Source of the DNA: Gammaproteobacteria bacterium
GTDB taxonomy: Bacteria; Pseudomonadota; Gammaproteobacteria; Ga0077536
NCBI GenBank assembly: GCA_020849475.1
Contig: JADLGE010000028.1
Location: forward strand, 1 to 37,965
Reading direction: 5' to 3'
DNA length: 37,965 bases
Position numbers and translations under genes: made by a program
Shown here: positions 15,754-23,527 of the stretch, piece by piece
How positions within the stretch are numbered: position 1 is the stretch's first letter
How the letters are laid out: each line of letters opens with the position of its first letter
The notes under the pieces: model-generated
Told to the model about the DNA's origin: nothing
Seen by the model: only the letters and a program-made list of their open reading frames with translations
Database searches by the model: none

Positions 15754-16992
15754 TCATCCGCCGGTCTGCTGGCGCGCCGCTTCCTTGGCCGCCATGCGCG
15801 CCTTCAACTGCGCGGGGCTCTCGCGCACGATGTCTTCGTTCTGATGGCTGTAAAGGTCGTAAGGCGTGGTGTCGAGTTCCGGCAGCACGATGGCGCGGTT
15901 CAGCACCGCCTGCTTCCAGATCCCGTGGGCTTCTTCGTCGGCATGAAACTCCGGCATCACTTCCTCGGCGAACAGTTTCAGGCTGTCGCAGATGTCGGCG
16001 TGACTGGTCTTGCCCGCCTGGTTGAGCAGAATGACCTGGTCGACATGGGCGGCCTGAAACTGGCGCAGGCGTTTGCGTATGGTTTCCGGTGAACCGATGA
16101 GGCCGTTGGTGAGCGCCGCGCGCGCCTTGTCGGTCTCGCGCCAGGCCTGGAATTCCTGCCACAGGTCGCCGGCGCCCGGCGCGCTGATGCCATTACGGCC
16201 GTAGTGCGAAAGCGCGAAGATGAAGAACGTCCAGCCCGAGGCCTTTTCCACTGCCAGTTCGTCGGTCTCGGCGCACATGAAGCCGTTGACGATGGCGATG
16301 TTGGGATTGACCGGGTAATCGGCCAGACGGTTGGGGTGATTCAACAGCGTGTTGTAGTAGCGATGCACCCAGGCCTGGGCGGCATCGGGTGACACGAAAG
16401 AAAAGCCCAGCGCGCCCATGCCCCAAGCGCCGGCCTCGGCGATGGTCTGGATGTTGGAGCACGCCACCCACAGCGGCGGATGGGGCTTCTGCAAGGGCTT
16501 GGGAATCACATTGCGCGGCCCGAAGTCGTGGTACTGGCCGTGGAATTCCCAGTCGGTCCGGGTGAACATCGGGATGATGGCGCGCACCGCTTCTTCCCAG
16601 CGCTCGCGCTTGTCGCGCACCCGCACATTGAACGGATGCAATTCCGCCGGCCCCGCGCCTTCGCCCAAACCCATTTCGACGCGGCCATTGGAAATCAGAT
16701 CGAGCGTCGAGACCCGCTCGGCGACGCGATGAGGCTGATTGGTGGTGAGCTGGATGATGCCGTGGCCGAGGCGAATGTTCTTCGTGCGCTGACTGGCGGC
16801 GGCGAGGAACACTTCCGGCGCCGACGCGTGGGAATATTCCTCGAGGAAATGATGCTCGACCTGCCACGCATAGTCGTAGCCGAGCTTGTCTGCCAGCTCG
16901 ACCTGCGCAAGCGAGTTCTGCATGAGCTCGTATTCCGAGTGCTCGGTCCACGGCCGCGGCAGCTGATGTTCGTAGAACACACCGAATTTCAT
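15754..16992 (-). CDS. LLM-class flavin-dependent oxidoreductase
   Basis: This 412-residue luciferase-like protein opens MKFGVFYEHQLPRPWTE, followed by LGYDYAWQVEHHFLEEYSH, NIRLGHGIIQLTTNQPHRVAE (in part) and GRVEMGLGEG. Later KPLQKPHPPLWVA and GSPETIRKRLRQF complete the fold. Residues about 340-412 form a charged C-terminal extension beyond the normal barrel. The ATG follows GAGGATC. Family members are FMNH2-dependent monooxygenases; substrate unknown. It is downstream of the second acyl-CoA dehydrogenase pair but separated from it by a repeat, so it may have its own promoter. Confidence 0.9.
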   Translation of the reverse strand: MKFGVFYEHQLPRPWTEHSEYELMQNSLAQVELADKLGYDYAWQVEHHFLEEYSHASAPEVFLAAASQRTKNIRLGHGIIQLTTNQPHRVAERVSTLDLISNGRVEMGLGEGAGPAELHPFNVRVRDKRERWEEAVRAIIPMFTRTDWEFHGQYHDFGPRNVIPKPLQKPHPPLWVACSNIQTIAEAGAWGMGALGFSFVSPDAAQAWVHRYYNTLLNHPNRLADYPVNPNIAIVNGFMCAETDELAVEKASGWTFFIFALSHYGRNGISAPGAGDLWQEFQAWRETDKARAALTNGLIGSPETIRKRLRQFQAAHVDQVILLNQAGKTSHADICDSLKLFAEEVMPEFHADEEAHGIWKQAVLNRAIVLPELDTTPYDLYSHQNEDIVRESPAQLKARMAAKEAARQQTGG

Positions 16993-17098
16993 GGCCCGAT
17001 CCTCGTGACGATTCTCTTCAGGCGATCAAACCATGGCGGGCAGGGCGCGACAATTCGCGGATTGGGGAGGTGGGGCAGGCGTTCGGCGAGGCCGCTTC

Positions 17099-17122
17099 AA
17101 TGTCAGACTTCAGTCTGACATT
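17099..17122. repeat. Perfect family 2 palindrome
   Basis: AATGTCAGACT (17099-17109), centre TC, AGTCTGACATT (17112-17122): perfect 11-bp arms. It lies in the 176-bp gap between the 61-residue gene and the monooxygenase gene. The sequence CTAGGTCCG, a family 1 half-site on the minus strand, ends at 17172 and supplies the TAG stop of the 61-residue gene. Confidence 0.78.
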
Positions 17123-17168
17123 CAGCTGCAGGGAAAGGATCTTCTCGTTGCAACGCTGCGCAGCGGAC

Positions 17169-17354
17169 CTAGCGCCCACCCCGCCCATCGCGTATCGCGC
17201 AACTGAAGCCGGCGGCGCGCACGAAACGCACCGCCGTCACTTCACCATCGCAGCGCGCTTCGACTGCATCGCGCGCGGCGTTGGCCGAGGCCGCCATCAC
17301 CGTCTCGCGGCGCTGCTGGCCGTGCTCGACGATGGTCACCTCGTATTCGTGCAC
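17169..17354 (-). CDS. Small conserved-looking protein of unknown function
   Basis: The ORF encodes 61 residues, starting MHEYEVTIVEHGQQRRETVM and ending in RDGRGGR. It begins with a GTG 3 nt after the TGA of the upstream acyl-CoA dehydrogenase, so it is probably translated by coupling. The alternation of beta-like and helical segments (YEVTIVEHG, ANAARDAVEARC, VTAVRFVRAAG) looks like a small globular domain rather than random frame. Its TAG stop sits in a repeat half-site, so the C-terminus may have been altered by repeat insertion. I do not recognise the family. Confidence 0.6.
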   Translation of the reverse strand: MHEYEVTIVEHGQQRRETVMAASANAARDAVEARCDGEVTAVRFVRAAGFSCAIRDGRGGR

Positions 17355-17357
17355 GTC

Positions 17358-18497
17358 TCAAAAGCCCATCAAGCTGGCGTAGCGATCGCGATGAAAGCTC
17401 GCGTCTCCCAACCACTGCTGGGCGACCCGCGCGCGTTTCAGGAAGAAGCCGATCTCCTCGGCGTCGGTCATGCCTATGCCGCCGTGCATCTGCACCGCTT
17501 CAGCGCTCACGAGCTCCAGGGTGTCGCAGGCCTTGGCCTTGGCGAGGCTGCACAGCGCGGCACTGTCGGCATGGCCGTTGTCGAGGGCATCCAGCGCGCC
17601 GAGCACCGCCGAGCGCGTCAGTTCCAGTTCGCAGAACATGTGCGCGGCGCGGTGCTTCAAGGCCTGGAAGGAGCCGATGACGGCGCCGAACTGCTTGCGC
17701 AACTTGAGATAGGCCAGAGTCCGTTCAAACGCCTCGCAGGCGTTGCCGAGCATTTCCGCGGCGAGCAAGGCGCGTGCGCCGTCCAGCGCAGCCGTCAGCG
17801 CTCCATGCGCCTCGCCGACCTTGCCGAGCAACGCATCGGCGCCGATCACGACATCGGTGAAGCTCACCAGCGCGGCGTTGCGGTTGTCGACCATGCGCGT
17901 GCGGGTGACGCTGACGCCCGGCGCCTCGGCATCGACCAAGAGCAGCGTGAGGCCGTCGCGCGCATCGCGTTCGCCGCTGCTGCGCGCGACCACGATGAAA
18001 TGATCGGCGACGTGCCCATCGACCACGAAGGTCTTGCAGCCGTTCAGCACCAGGCCCTGCGCGCCTTGCTCGACGCGCGTGGCGATACGTGTCGGCGCGT
18101 GTCGCGGCGCCTCGTCATGGGCGAGGGCCAGCAGGACTTCGCCGTTCGCGAGCGCCGGCAATAACGCCTGCTTGTGCGCATCGCTGCCGGCCTTCAACAG
18201 CAAGGGCGCGGCCAGCGCCGCGCTGGCGACAAGCGGCGAGGCGGCCAGCGAGCGACCCGCTTCCTCCATCACCTGGCCCATGCCCTTGTAACCAAAATCC
18301 GCGCCGCCGAATTGCTCGGGAATGAGAATGCCAGCCCAGCCGAGCGCCGCCATTTCCGCCCACAGTGCGCGGTCGAAGCCATCGGCTACATCTTTGTCGC
18401 GCAGTTCGCGCAGCGCTTTGACCGGCATGCGTTCCTTGAAGAACTCGTGCGCGCCGTTCTTCAGCATCGTTTGTTCGTCGTTCAATGTCAGGTTCAT
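17358..18497 (-). CDS. Acyl-CoA dehydrogenase (small-type partner, pair 2)
   Basis: The start at 18497 (MNLTLNDEQTMLKNGAHEFF) follows GAGGAAG and gives 379 residues; a longer frame to 18539 would overlap the upstream gene. It has ILIPEQFGGADFGYKGMGQV, NGCKTFVVDGHVADHFIVVA (in part) and a C-terminal MHGGIGMTDAEEIGFFLKRA with ASFHRDRYA. This matches the small-type partner of pair 1. It lies 10 bp downstream of the large-type gene, so the two are expected to form one enzyme. FAD-dependent oxidation of an acyl-CoA is the family reaction; substrate unknown. Confidence 0.92.
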   Translation of the reverse strand: MNLTLNDEQTMLKNGAHEFFKERMPVKALRELRDKDVADGFDRALWAEMAALGWAGILIPEQFGGADFGYKGMGQVMEEAGRSLAASPLVASAALAAPLLLKAGSDAHKQALLPALANGEVLLALAHDEAPRHAPTRIATRVEQGAQGLVLNGCKTFVVDGHVADHFIVVARSSGERDARDGLTLLLVDAEAPGVSVTRTRMVDNRNAALVSFTDVVIGADALLGKVGEAHGALTAALDGARALLAAEMLGNACEAFERTLAYLKLRKQFGAVIGSFQALKHRAAHMFCELELTRSAVLGALDALDNGHADSAALCSLAKAKACDTLELVSAEAVQMHGGIGMTDAEEIGFFLKRARVAQQWLGDASFHRDRYASLMGF

Positions 18498-18507
18498 GCT
18501 TGCTTCC

Positions 18508-19692
18508 TCAATCCGGCAGGCCGAGCACGCGCTTGGCAATGACGTTCAATTGAATTTCCGAAGTGCCGCCTTCGATGGAGTTGCCCTTGGAGCGCAACCA
18601 GGTGCGACACAGGGTCAATTCCTCTTCGCTGAAAGGCGCGCCCTCCCAGCCGAGCGCGTGGGTGCCGGCGCATTTCAGGATCAATTCGAATTTGCGCTTG
18701 TTCTGCTCGGTGCCGAACAGTTTGAACATCGACGACACGCCGCCATTGGCGGTGCCCGCTTCCGATTCCTGCGCGGCGCGGCGCATGGTGAGGCTGAAGG
18801 CGCGGTCATCCATCACGTGACGCGCAACGGCGTCGCGCAGCACCGGGTCGCCGATGCGGCCGTCGGCGTCGGCCAGGTATTTCTTCGCCATCACGTCGAC
18901 GTCCGGCACGATGCCGCCGATGGATTTGCCGATGTCGGAGATCATGCCGCGCTCGTGCTGCAGCAGTTCCTTGGCAATTTCCCAACCACCGTTCAGGCGC
19001 CCGACCAGGTTGCCCTTGGGCACGCGCACATTGGTCAGGAAGGTTTCGCAGAACACCGAGGCGCCGCTGATGAGGGTGATGGGGCGCGTCTCCACGCCTG
19101 GGCTGGTCATGTCGAACAGCAGGAAGCTGATGCCGCCCTGCTTGGTGCTGGTGTCGGTGCGCACCAGGCAGAAGATCCAGTCAGCGTAGTTGGCGTAGGA
19201 GGTCCAGATCTTCTGGCCGTTGACCAGATAATGGTCGCCCTGATCTTCGGCGCGGGTGGCGAGCGCCGCGAGGTCCGAGCCCGCGCCCGGTTCGCTGTAA
19301 CCCTGGCACCAGCGCGTTTCACCGCGCGCGATCTTGGGCAGATGCTCAAGCTTCTGTTCTTCAGTGCCGTATTTCAGCAGCACCGGGCCGAGCATGCTGA
19401 TGCCGAAACTGAACAAGGGCGAACGGCAGCCCATGCGCGACATTTCTTCCTTCAGCACCTGCAACTCGTCGCGCGACAGGCCGCCGCCGCCGTAGGCCTT
19501 GGGCCAGCCCGGCACGGTCCAGCCGCGCGCCACCATGCGTTCCAGCCACAGTTTGCTGTCGGGGTTCTTGAAGCGTGCATTGCGGCCGCCCCATACCCGT
19601 TCGTCTTCGGGCATGGGGGTGCGCATGGACGCCGGGCAGTTGGCATCCAGCCAGGCGCGTGTTTCGGCGCGGAATTGTTCGAGTGCTGACAC
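18508..19692 (-). CDS. Acyl-CoA dehydrogenase (large-type partner, pair 2)
   Basis: The product has 394 residues from a GTG start with GAGAGG upstream. Segments include VPGWPKAYGGGGLSRDELQV (in part), WCQGYSEPGAGSDLAALATRA (in part), VNGQKIWTSYANYADWIFCL (in part) and the end EGGTSEIQLNVIAKRVLGLPD (in part: GGTSEIQLNVIAKRVL). The residue aligned to MCAD Glu376 is glycine; the glutamate is one place earlier. Compared with pair 1, gene order is reversed: here the large-type gene comes first. It starts the minus-strand unit running to about 15754 and is divergent from an alpha/beta hydrolase. Confidence 0.92.
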   Translation of the reverse strand: MSALEQFRAETRAWLDANCPASMRTPMPEDERVWGGRNARFKNPDSKLWLERMVARGWTVPGWPKAYGGGGLSRDELQVLKEEMSRMGCRSPLFSFGISMLGPVLLKYGTEEQKLEHLPKIARGETRWCQGYSEPGAGSDLAALATRAEDQGDHYLVNGQKIWTSYANYADWIFCLVRTDTSTKQGGISFLLFDMTSPGVETRPITLISGASVFCETFLTNVRVPKGNLVGRLNGGWEIAKELLQHERGMISDIGKSIGGIVPDVDVMAKKYLADADGRIGDPVLRDAVARHVMDDRAFSLTMRRAAQESEAGTANGGVSSMFKLFGTEQNKRKFELILKCAGTHALGWEGAPFSEEELTLCRTWLRSKGNSIEGGTSEIQLNVIAKRVLGLPD

Positions 19693-19758
19693 GGGAGGGC
19701 CTCTCGGCTGTGGTTCGATGGGCGTGCGTGGACTACACCGTTGGTGGGCAATCCGTCA

Positions 19759-19815
19759 TGCCCGATAGTGCCGCGCCGCGTGTCGCCACGCAATTGCGGA
19801 TGCCCCTATCGGGCA
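19759..19815. promoter_or_regulatory. Inverted repeat in divergent promoter region
   Basis: TGCCCGATAG (19759-19768) and CTATCGGGCA (19806-19815) are perfect 10-bp inverted repeats 37 bp apart, between the acyl-CoA dehydrogenase gene (minus) and an alpha/beta hydrolase gene (plus). The left copy extends to CCCGATAGTG, identical to bases 60-69 upstream of the first gene. A dispersed operator motif is plausible but unproven. Confidence 0.5.
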
Positions 19816-19902
19816 GTTTCCTAAAATCCTGATTCGGCCGATCATCGCCGGCCAAGCCGCGCGGAATGCGTGGCGTACGACAACAAACGAGAGGTCCCGA
19901 CC

Positions 19903-20700
19903 ATGCCCCATATCACGCGCAACGGCGTCAAAGTCTTTTACGAAAGCTTCGGCCAAGGCGGCCGCACCCTGGTCTTCCTGCACCCGTGGACCACCAACCA
20001 TTACATCTGGGCCAACCAGGTCAACGATTTCGCCAAGGATCAGCGCGTGCTGGTGGTCGATCACCGTGGCCATGGCCAGTCGGACAAGCCGGCCAGCGGC
20101 TATGCCATCGGTGAAATGGCGGCCGACGTGGTCGCGATCCTCGACGACGCCAAGGTCGACAAGGCGGTGCTGGTCGGCAATTCCATCGGCGGCATGATTG
20201 CCATGCAGACCGCGCTCGATGCGCCGTCGCGGGTGGCGGGTCTTTTAATCCTGTCGAGCGGCACCAACATCGGCGCCGACACCCCGCCGGAAGTCGGTGA
20301 AGCGATGCAGAAGGATTGGCGTGCGGTGTTCAGCGCGCTGCTGGCCTCGGCGATATCCGCCAAGTCCAAGGCCGAGCGTCCCGAAATCCAGGCCTTCATG
20401 GAAGGCTGCTTCCGCAACGAAACCAATTTTACCGAGGGCGTGTTCTGGGCCAGCGCCGCCGATCCTAACGGCGTGTTCAACTGGAACATCTCGGATCAGC
20501 TGAAGAACATCAAGGCCCCGACTCAAATCATCGCCGGCGAGGAAGACGGCGCAACCAGCGTCGCCCATAACCAGTTCCTGGCCGACAACATCCCCGGCGC
20601 CAAGATCAAGGTCTACAAGGACGTCGGCCACTTCTGTCAACTGGAAAAGCCGCCGGCCTTCAACGCCGACCTGCGCGAATTTCTGGCGCGGGTGGGTTGA
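19903..20700 (+). CDS. Alpha/beta hydrolase
   Basis: Starting at the ATG at 19903 (GAGAGG upstream), the product has 265 residues. It has the oxyanion strand LVFLHPWTTNHYIWANQ, DHRGHGQSDKP, nucleophile elbow VGNSIGGM (Ser94), a likely acid Asp215 in AGEEDGATS and His243 in DVGHFCQLEKP. This is a complete catalytic triad of the type seen in 3-oxoadipate enol-lactonases and meta-cleavage-product hydrolases. The specific substrate cannot be assigned. It is divergent from the acyl-CoA dehydrogenase pair and ends before a palindromic hairpin. Confidence 0.9.
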   Translation: MPHITRNGVKVFYESFGQGGRTLVFLHPWTTNHYIWANQVNDFAKDQRVLVVDHRGHGQSDKPASGYAIGEMAADVVAILDDAKVDKAVLVGNSIGGMIAMQTALDAPSRVAGLLILSSGTNIGADTPPEVGEAMQKDWRAVFSALLASAISAKSKAERPEIQAFMEGCFRNETNFTEGVFWASAADPNGVFNWNISDQLKNIKAPTQIIAGEEDGATSVAHNQFLADNIPGAKIKVYKDVGHFCQLEKPPAFNADLREFLARVG

Positions 20701-20725
20701 GTAGCGCACCGTCTGATCGTTTTCA

Positions 20726-20753
20726 TGTGGGTCAGACTGAAGTCTGACCCACA
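20726..20753. repeat. Family 2 palindrome, probably acting as shared terminator
   Basis: TGTGGGTCAGACT (20726-20738), centre GA, AGTCTGACCCACA (20741-20753): perfect 13-bp arms around the GTCAGACT core. It fills the gap between two convergent hydrolase genes and would form a strong hairpin in either transcript. No U tract follows, so termination is inferred. Confidence 0.75.
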
Positions 20754-20778
20754 ATGATCTGCCGCTTTAATCGGCTCA

Positions 20779-21663
20779 CTACGGTGCGTCGATGAAATCC
20801 GAAGCCAGCTTGTAGAAGGTTTCGAACTGGTCGTGGTGCACCCAGTGGCCGGCGCCATCGATGCTCACCACGGTCGCGTTCTTGAGATGCCTGGCGCGGC
20901 CATCGACACTCGGATTCGACGCGCCGCTTTCCGAGCCGTACACCAGCAGCGTCGGGCAGGTGATGCGTGACCAGAGCTGCTCGACTTCCGGCACGGCCAT
21001 GTCATAGGCCGGCCACGAGCGCACGTAGTTGTCGAATTTCCACGAAAAACTGCCGTCCTCGTTCTGATTCACGCCGTGCTCGGTGAGATGGCGGGCCCGT
21101 TCCGGTGACAGGTGTTTGTTCTCGTCCTGCATGCGCTTGAACGCTTCCTCGACCGACGGATAGCGACGCGGCAGGCGTCCGGCGAGTTTGCGCTGCTCAT
21201 CGACCCAGATGCGCATGCGTTCATCCAGGGGCTGCTTGGCGCGTTCCTGCACCATGCGCGGCGAGGCGCCCAGGCCTTCGATCGCGACCAGGCGTTTGAC
21301 CGTTTCCGGATAGATGCCGGAGTAACGGATGGAAATATTGCCGCCCAGTGAATGGGCGATGATGGTGACCGGCGCCAGTTGCTGCTGATGAATCAACTGC
21401 GCGAGATCGTAGACGTAGTTATCCATGCGATAACTGCCCTCGGTCGACCACTGGCTGTCGCCATGGCCGCGCAGATCGGGCGCGATGATGTGCCAGCGAT
21501 CACGCAGCCGCTCCGCCAGCCAATCCCAGTTGCGACAGTGATCGCGGCCGCCATGCACCATGAGCAAGGGCGGTGCGCTGGGGTTGCCCCAGTCGACGTA
21601 ATGCAGGCGCAGGCGCTGCGAGAAGTAGGTGTGAGAAGTCGGACCGGAACTCATGACGCTCAT
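20779..21663 (-). CDS. Alpha/beta hydrolase
   Basis: The frame gives 294 residues from 21663, or 291 from a second ATG at 21654; neither has a clear ribosome-binding site. Motifs are LLMVHGGRDHCRNWDWLAE, PDLRGHGDSQWS, nucleophile elbow IAHSLGGN (Ser105) and GAGHWVHHDQ for the histidine. The usual acid position reads YGSESGAS, where Glu may replace the common Asp. Epoxide-hydrolase/haloalkane-dehalogenase-like features are limited, so I leave it as a general hydrolase. It lies downstream of the SDR gene by 41 bp on the same strand and may be co-transcribed. Confidence 0.87.
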   Translation of the reverse strand: MSVMSSGPTSHTYFSQRLRLHYVDWGNPSAPPLLMVHGGRDHCRNWDWLAERLRDRWHIIAPDLRGHGDSQWSTEGSYRMDNYVYDLAQLIHQQQLAPVTIIAHSLGGNISIRYSGIYPETVKRLVAIEGLGASPRMVQERAKQPLDERMRIWVDEQRKLAGRLPRRYPSVEEAFKRMQDENKHLSPERARHLTEHGVNQNEDGSFSWKFDNYVRSWPAYDMAVPEVEQLWSRITCPTLLVYGSESGASNPSVDGRARHLKNATVVSIDGAGHWVHHDQFETFYKLASDFIDAP

Positions 21664-21703
21664 AACTTATTCGCCGAACAATGAATCGTGTAACAAACGC
21701 CGC

Positions 21704-22462
21704 TCAACGCGCCACGTAGCCGCCGTCCACCGCCATGGCATGACCGTGGATGAACGATGCCGCCGGCGAACACAGCCACAGCACCGCGGCCGCCACTTCC
21801 TCGGGCTGACCGAGGCGGCCGGTGGCGTGCTTGGCAATCATGATGCCGCGGATGGTTTCATCGTCCTGCGCGGAGGCCGCCATCGGTGTTTCGATAACGC
21901 CTGGGCACACCGCGTTGACGCGGATGTTGCGCTTGGCATATTCCAGCGCCGCCGAACGCGTGAGTCCGATGACGGCATGCTTGGTGGCGGAATAGGCGGC
22001 CGCGAATTTCCATCCGACCAGGCCCGCCACCGACGCGGTGTTGACGATCGCGCCGCCGCCGCGCGGCAGCATTTCCTTGATCTCGCGGCGCATGCACAGG
22101 AACACGCCGGTCAGGTTGACGCCCACCACGCGCTGAAATTCTTCATCGCTGGTGTCGGCCAGCATGGCGTTGTCGCCGGCCACGCCGGCATTGTTGAACG
22201 CGCAGTCGATGCGGCCGAAATCCTGGATGATTTTATCGAAGCTCTGATTGACCTCGTCGGCGAGCGCGACATTGGTCGGGTAGTAGCGCGCCTCCGCGCC
22301 CTGCGCGGCGATGGCCGCCAGCACGTCCTGGCCACGCTCGGCGCCGAGATCCATCACCGCGATGCGCGCGCCTTCAGCGGCCATCGCCAACGCGGTGGCG
22401 CGACCGATGCCGCTCGCCCCGCCGGTGATTACCGCTACCTTGTCTTTGAGTATGCCCTTCAC
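21704..22462 (-). CDS. SDR-family NAD(P)-dependent oxidoreductase
   Basis: This 252-residue classical short-chain dehydrogenase starts at a GTG with GGGGAG upstream. It has the cofactor motif TGGASGIG (13-20), Asp38 at the end of the second strand (AVMDLG), favouring NAD over NADP, NNAG (90-93) and the catalytic Ser144, Tyr157 and Lys161 (YSATK). The C-terminal GGY ending is normal. It likely oxidises a hydroxy-acyl or alcohol intermediate; substrate unknown. The hydrolase gene follows after 41 bp, suggesting a two-gene unit. Confidence 0.92.
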   Translation of the reverse strand: MKGILKDKVAVITGGASGIGRATALAMAAEGARIAVMDLGAERGQDVLAAIAAQGAEARYYPTNVALADEVNQSFDKIIQDFGRIDCAFNNAGVAGDNAMLADTSDEEFQRVVGVNLTGVFLCMRREIKEMLPRGGGAIVNTASVAGLVGWKFAAAYSATKHAVIGLTRSAALEYAKRNIRVNAVCPGVIETPMAASAQDDETIRGIMIAKHATGRLGQPEEVAAAVLWLCSPAASFIHGHAMAVDGGYVAR

Positions 22463-22574
22463 TGTCGCGCTCCCCGTTGGCTGGATTTCAAATCGAGCGC
22501 GAGACCATATCGGGATGACCGGCGCGCCGCAACGTCACTTCGAGGATAGACGGGCAGGGCGTACACATGAACGA

Positions 22575-22600
22575 CAACGCCGGCATCGAGGCCGGCGTTG
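22575..22600 (-). terminator. Terminator-like hairpin downstream of the small secreted protein
   Basis: CAACGCCGGC (22575-22584) and GCCGGCGTTG (22591-22600) form a perfect 10-bp stem with a 6-nt loop ATCGAG, 47 nt past the stop of the minus-strand gene at 22647. On the minus strand it is followed by TCGTTC, only weakly U-rich. It separates that gene from the SDR unit. Confidence 0.55.
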
Positions 22601-22646
22601 CTTGCGGAGGAGAGCGAGCCGCGTGTGAAGCGCGCGGCGCGGGGTG

Positions 22647-23024
22647 CTAGTTTTCGATGCCGCCTATCGGCGCGGTCGCGACATCGAGGATGCCGACCGA
22701 GCCTTTCACCGCGCCGCCGAGCAGCTGTACGCCGCCCTTGATGCCGCCGCGGATGGCGCCGCTGATCACGCCCAGCGGACCGTAGTTCTGATATTCGTCG
22801 CGCACTTGATGGGCGATGGTGACCGGCGTGGTGATGGTGTCGGTGGCGGCGCCTTTCAGCAGGGCCACGTCGCGATCGGCGCCGACCATGTAACGCTCGC
22901 CGGGCAGCACGTGGGTCGTGTCGTGCGACTTGGCGAGGCGGGTCAGCGGCTCGGCTGACGTCATCGAACTCGAGAGGCTGACAGCGCCCAAGGCGGCGAT
23001 GAGCATGAGATTGCGAAGGTTCAT
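22647..23024 (-). CDS. Small secreted glycine-rich protein of unknown function
   Basis: The product has 125 residues. Residues 1-24 are a signal peptide (MNLRNLMLIAALGAVSLSSS then MTSAEP, cleavage near SA-EP). The mature part has SHDTTHVLPGERYMVGADRD and a C-terminal glycine-rich amphipathic region: GPLGVISGAIRGGIKGGVQL and LGGAVKGSVGILDVATAPIG. The repeated small-residue pattern recalls small exosortase-associated or membrane-inserting proteins, but I cannot name a family. An AAGGAG ribosome-binding site precedes the ATG. It is probably monocistronic, with a hairpin downstream. Confidence 0.75.
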   Translation of the reverse strand: MNLRNLMLIAALGAVSLSSSMTSAEPLTRLAKSHDTTHVLPGERYMVGADRDVALLKGAATDTITTPVTIAHQVRDEYQNYGPLGVISGAIRGGIKGGVQLLGGAVKGSVGILDVATAPIGGIEN

Positions 23025-23185
23025 ACCGGGCTCCTTCTTATTAGATGCTTTCGATTATGCGCCGCACGCCGCACCCGTGCCAATGCTTTTGTCAGCAGGA
23101 ATAGATGTTTAGTCGGCTGTGCTCGCGCGATTCTTAAGATAACGGCGCGTATCCCGCGCGCTTGAGGGCGTGGGCCCCGGCGTCC

Positions 23186-23527
23186 TCAGATCACTTCCAG
23201 CTCTTCGGTGATCAGCGACACGGTGCGCTCCATATCCACGAACTTGAGTTCGTCGGCGCGCACCACCTCAAGATATCGTGGTTCGGTGAAGGCCGCGTTG
23301 ACCGCGGCGACGTCGTCGAACCACAGCTCCGCGACGCCGTCGTAGCCGCTCGCCGCCAGGAACGGGGTGTCCTTGTCGGCCAGGTGGCATTGCACGTAAC
23401 GGCGTACATGACGGGTGAATTCCGGCACGCTCTTGATGACCGCGGCGTGCTGGTTGCGCCAGTAGCTGTCGAATTGTTCGTGGCTCAAGCCGGCCTTGCG
23501 CACCGCGCAGACGATCATCTTCACCAT
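23186..23527 (-). CDS. EthD-domain protein
   Basis: This 113-residue single-domain EthD protein has MVKMIVCAVRKAGLSHEQFD then SYWRNQHAAVIKSVPEFTRH, RYVQCHLADKD and GVAELWFDDVAAV. These are the same YWR..H, YVQCH and GVAELWF motifs found in both halves of the tandem EthD protein at 13909-14601. The ATG follows GAGGA. It is divergent from the RND efflux operon and is the third EthD-like protein in the window. Its reaction is unknown. Confidence 0.88.
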   Translation of the reverse strand: MVKMIVCAVRKAGLSHEQFDSYWRNQHAAVIKSVPEFTRHVRRYVQCHLADKDTPFLAASGYDGVAELWFDDVAAVNAAFTEPRYLEVVRADELKFVDMERTVSLITEELEVI

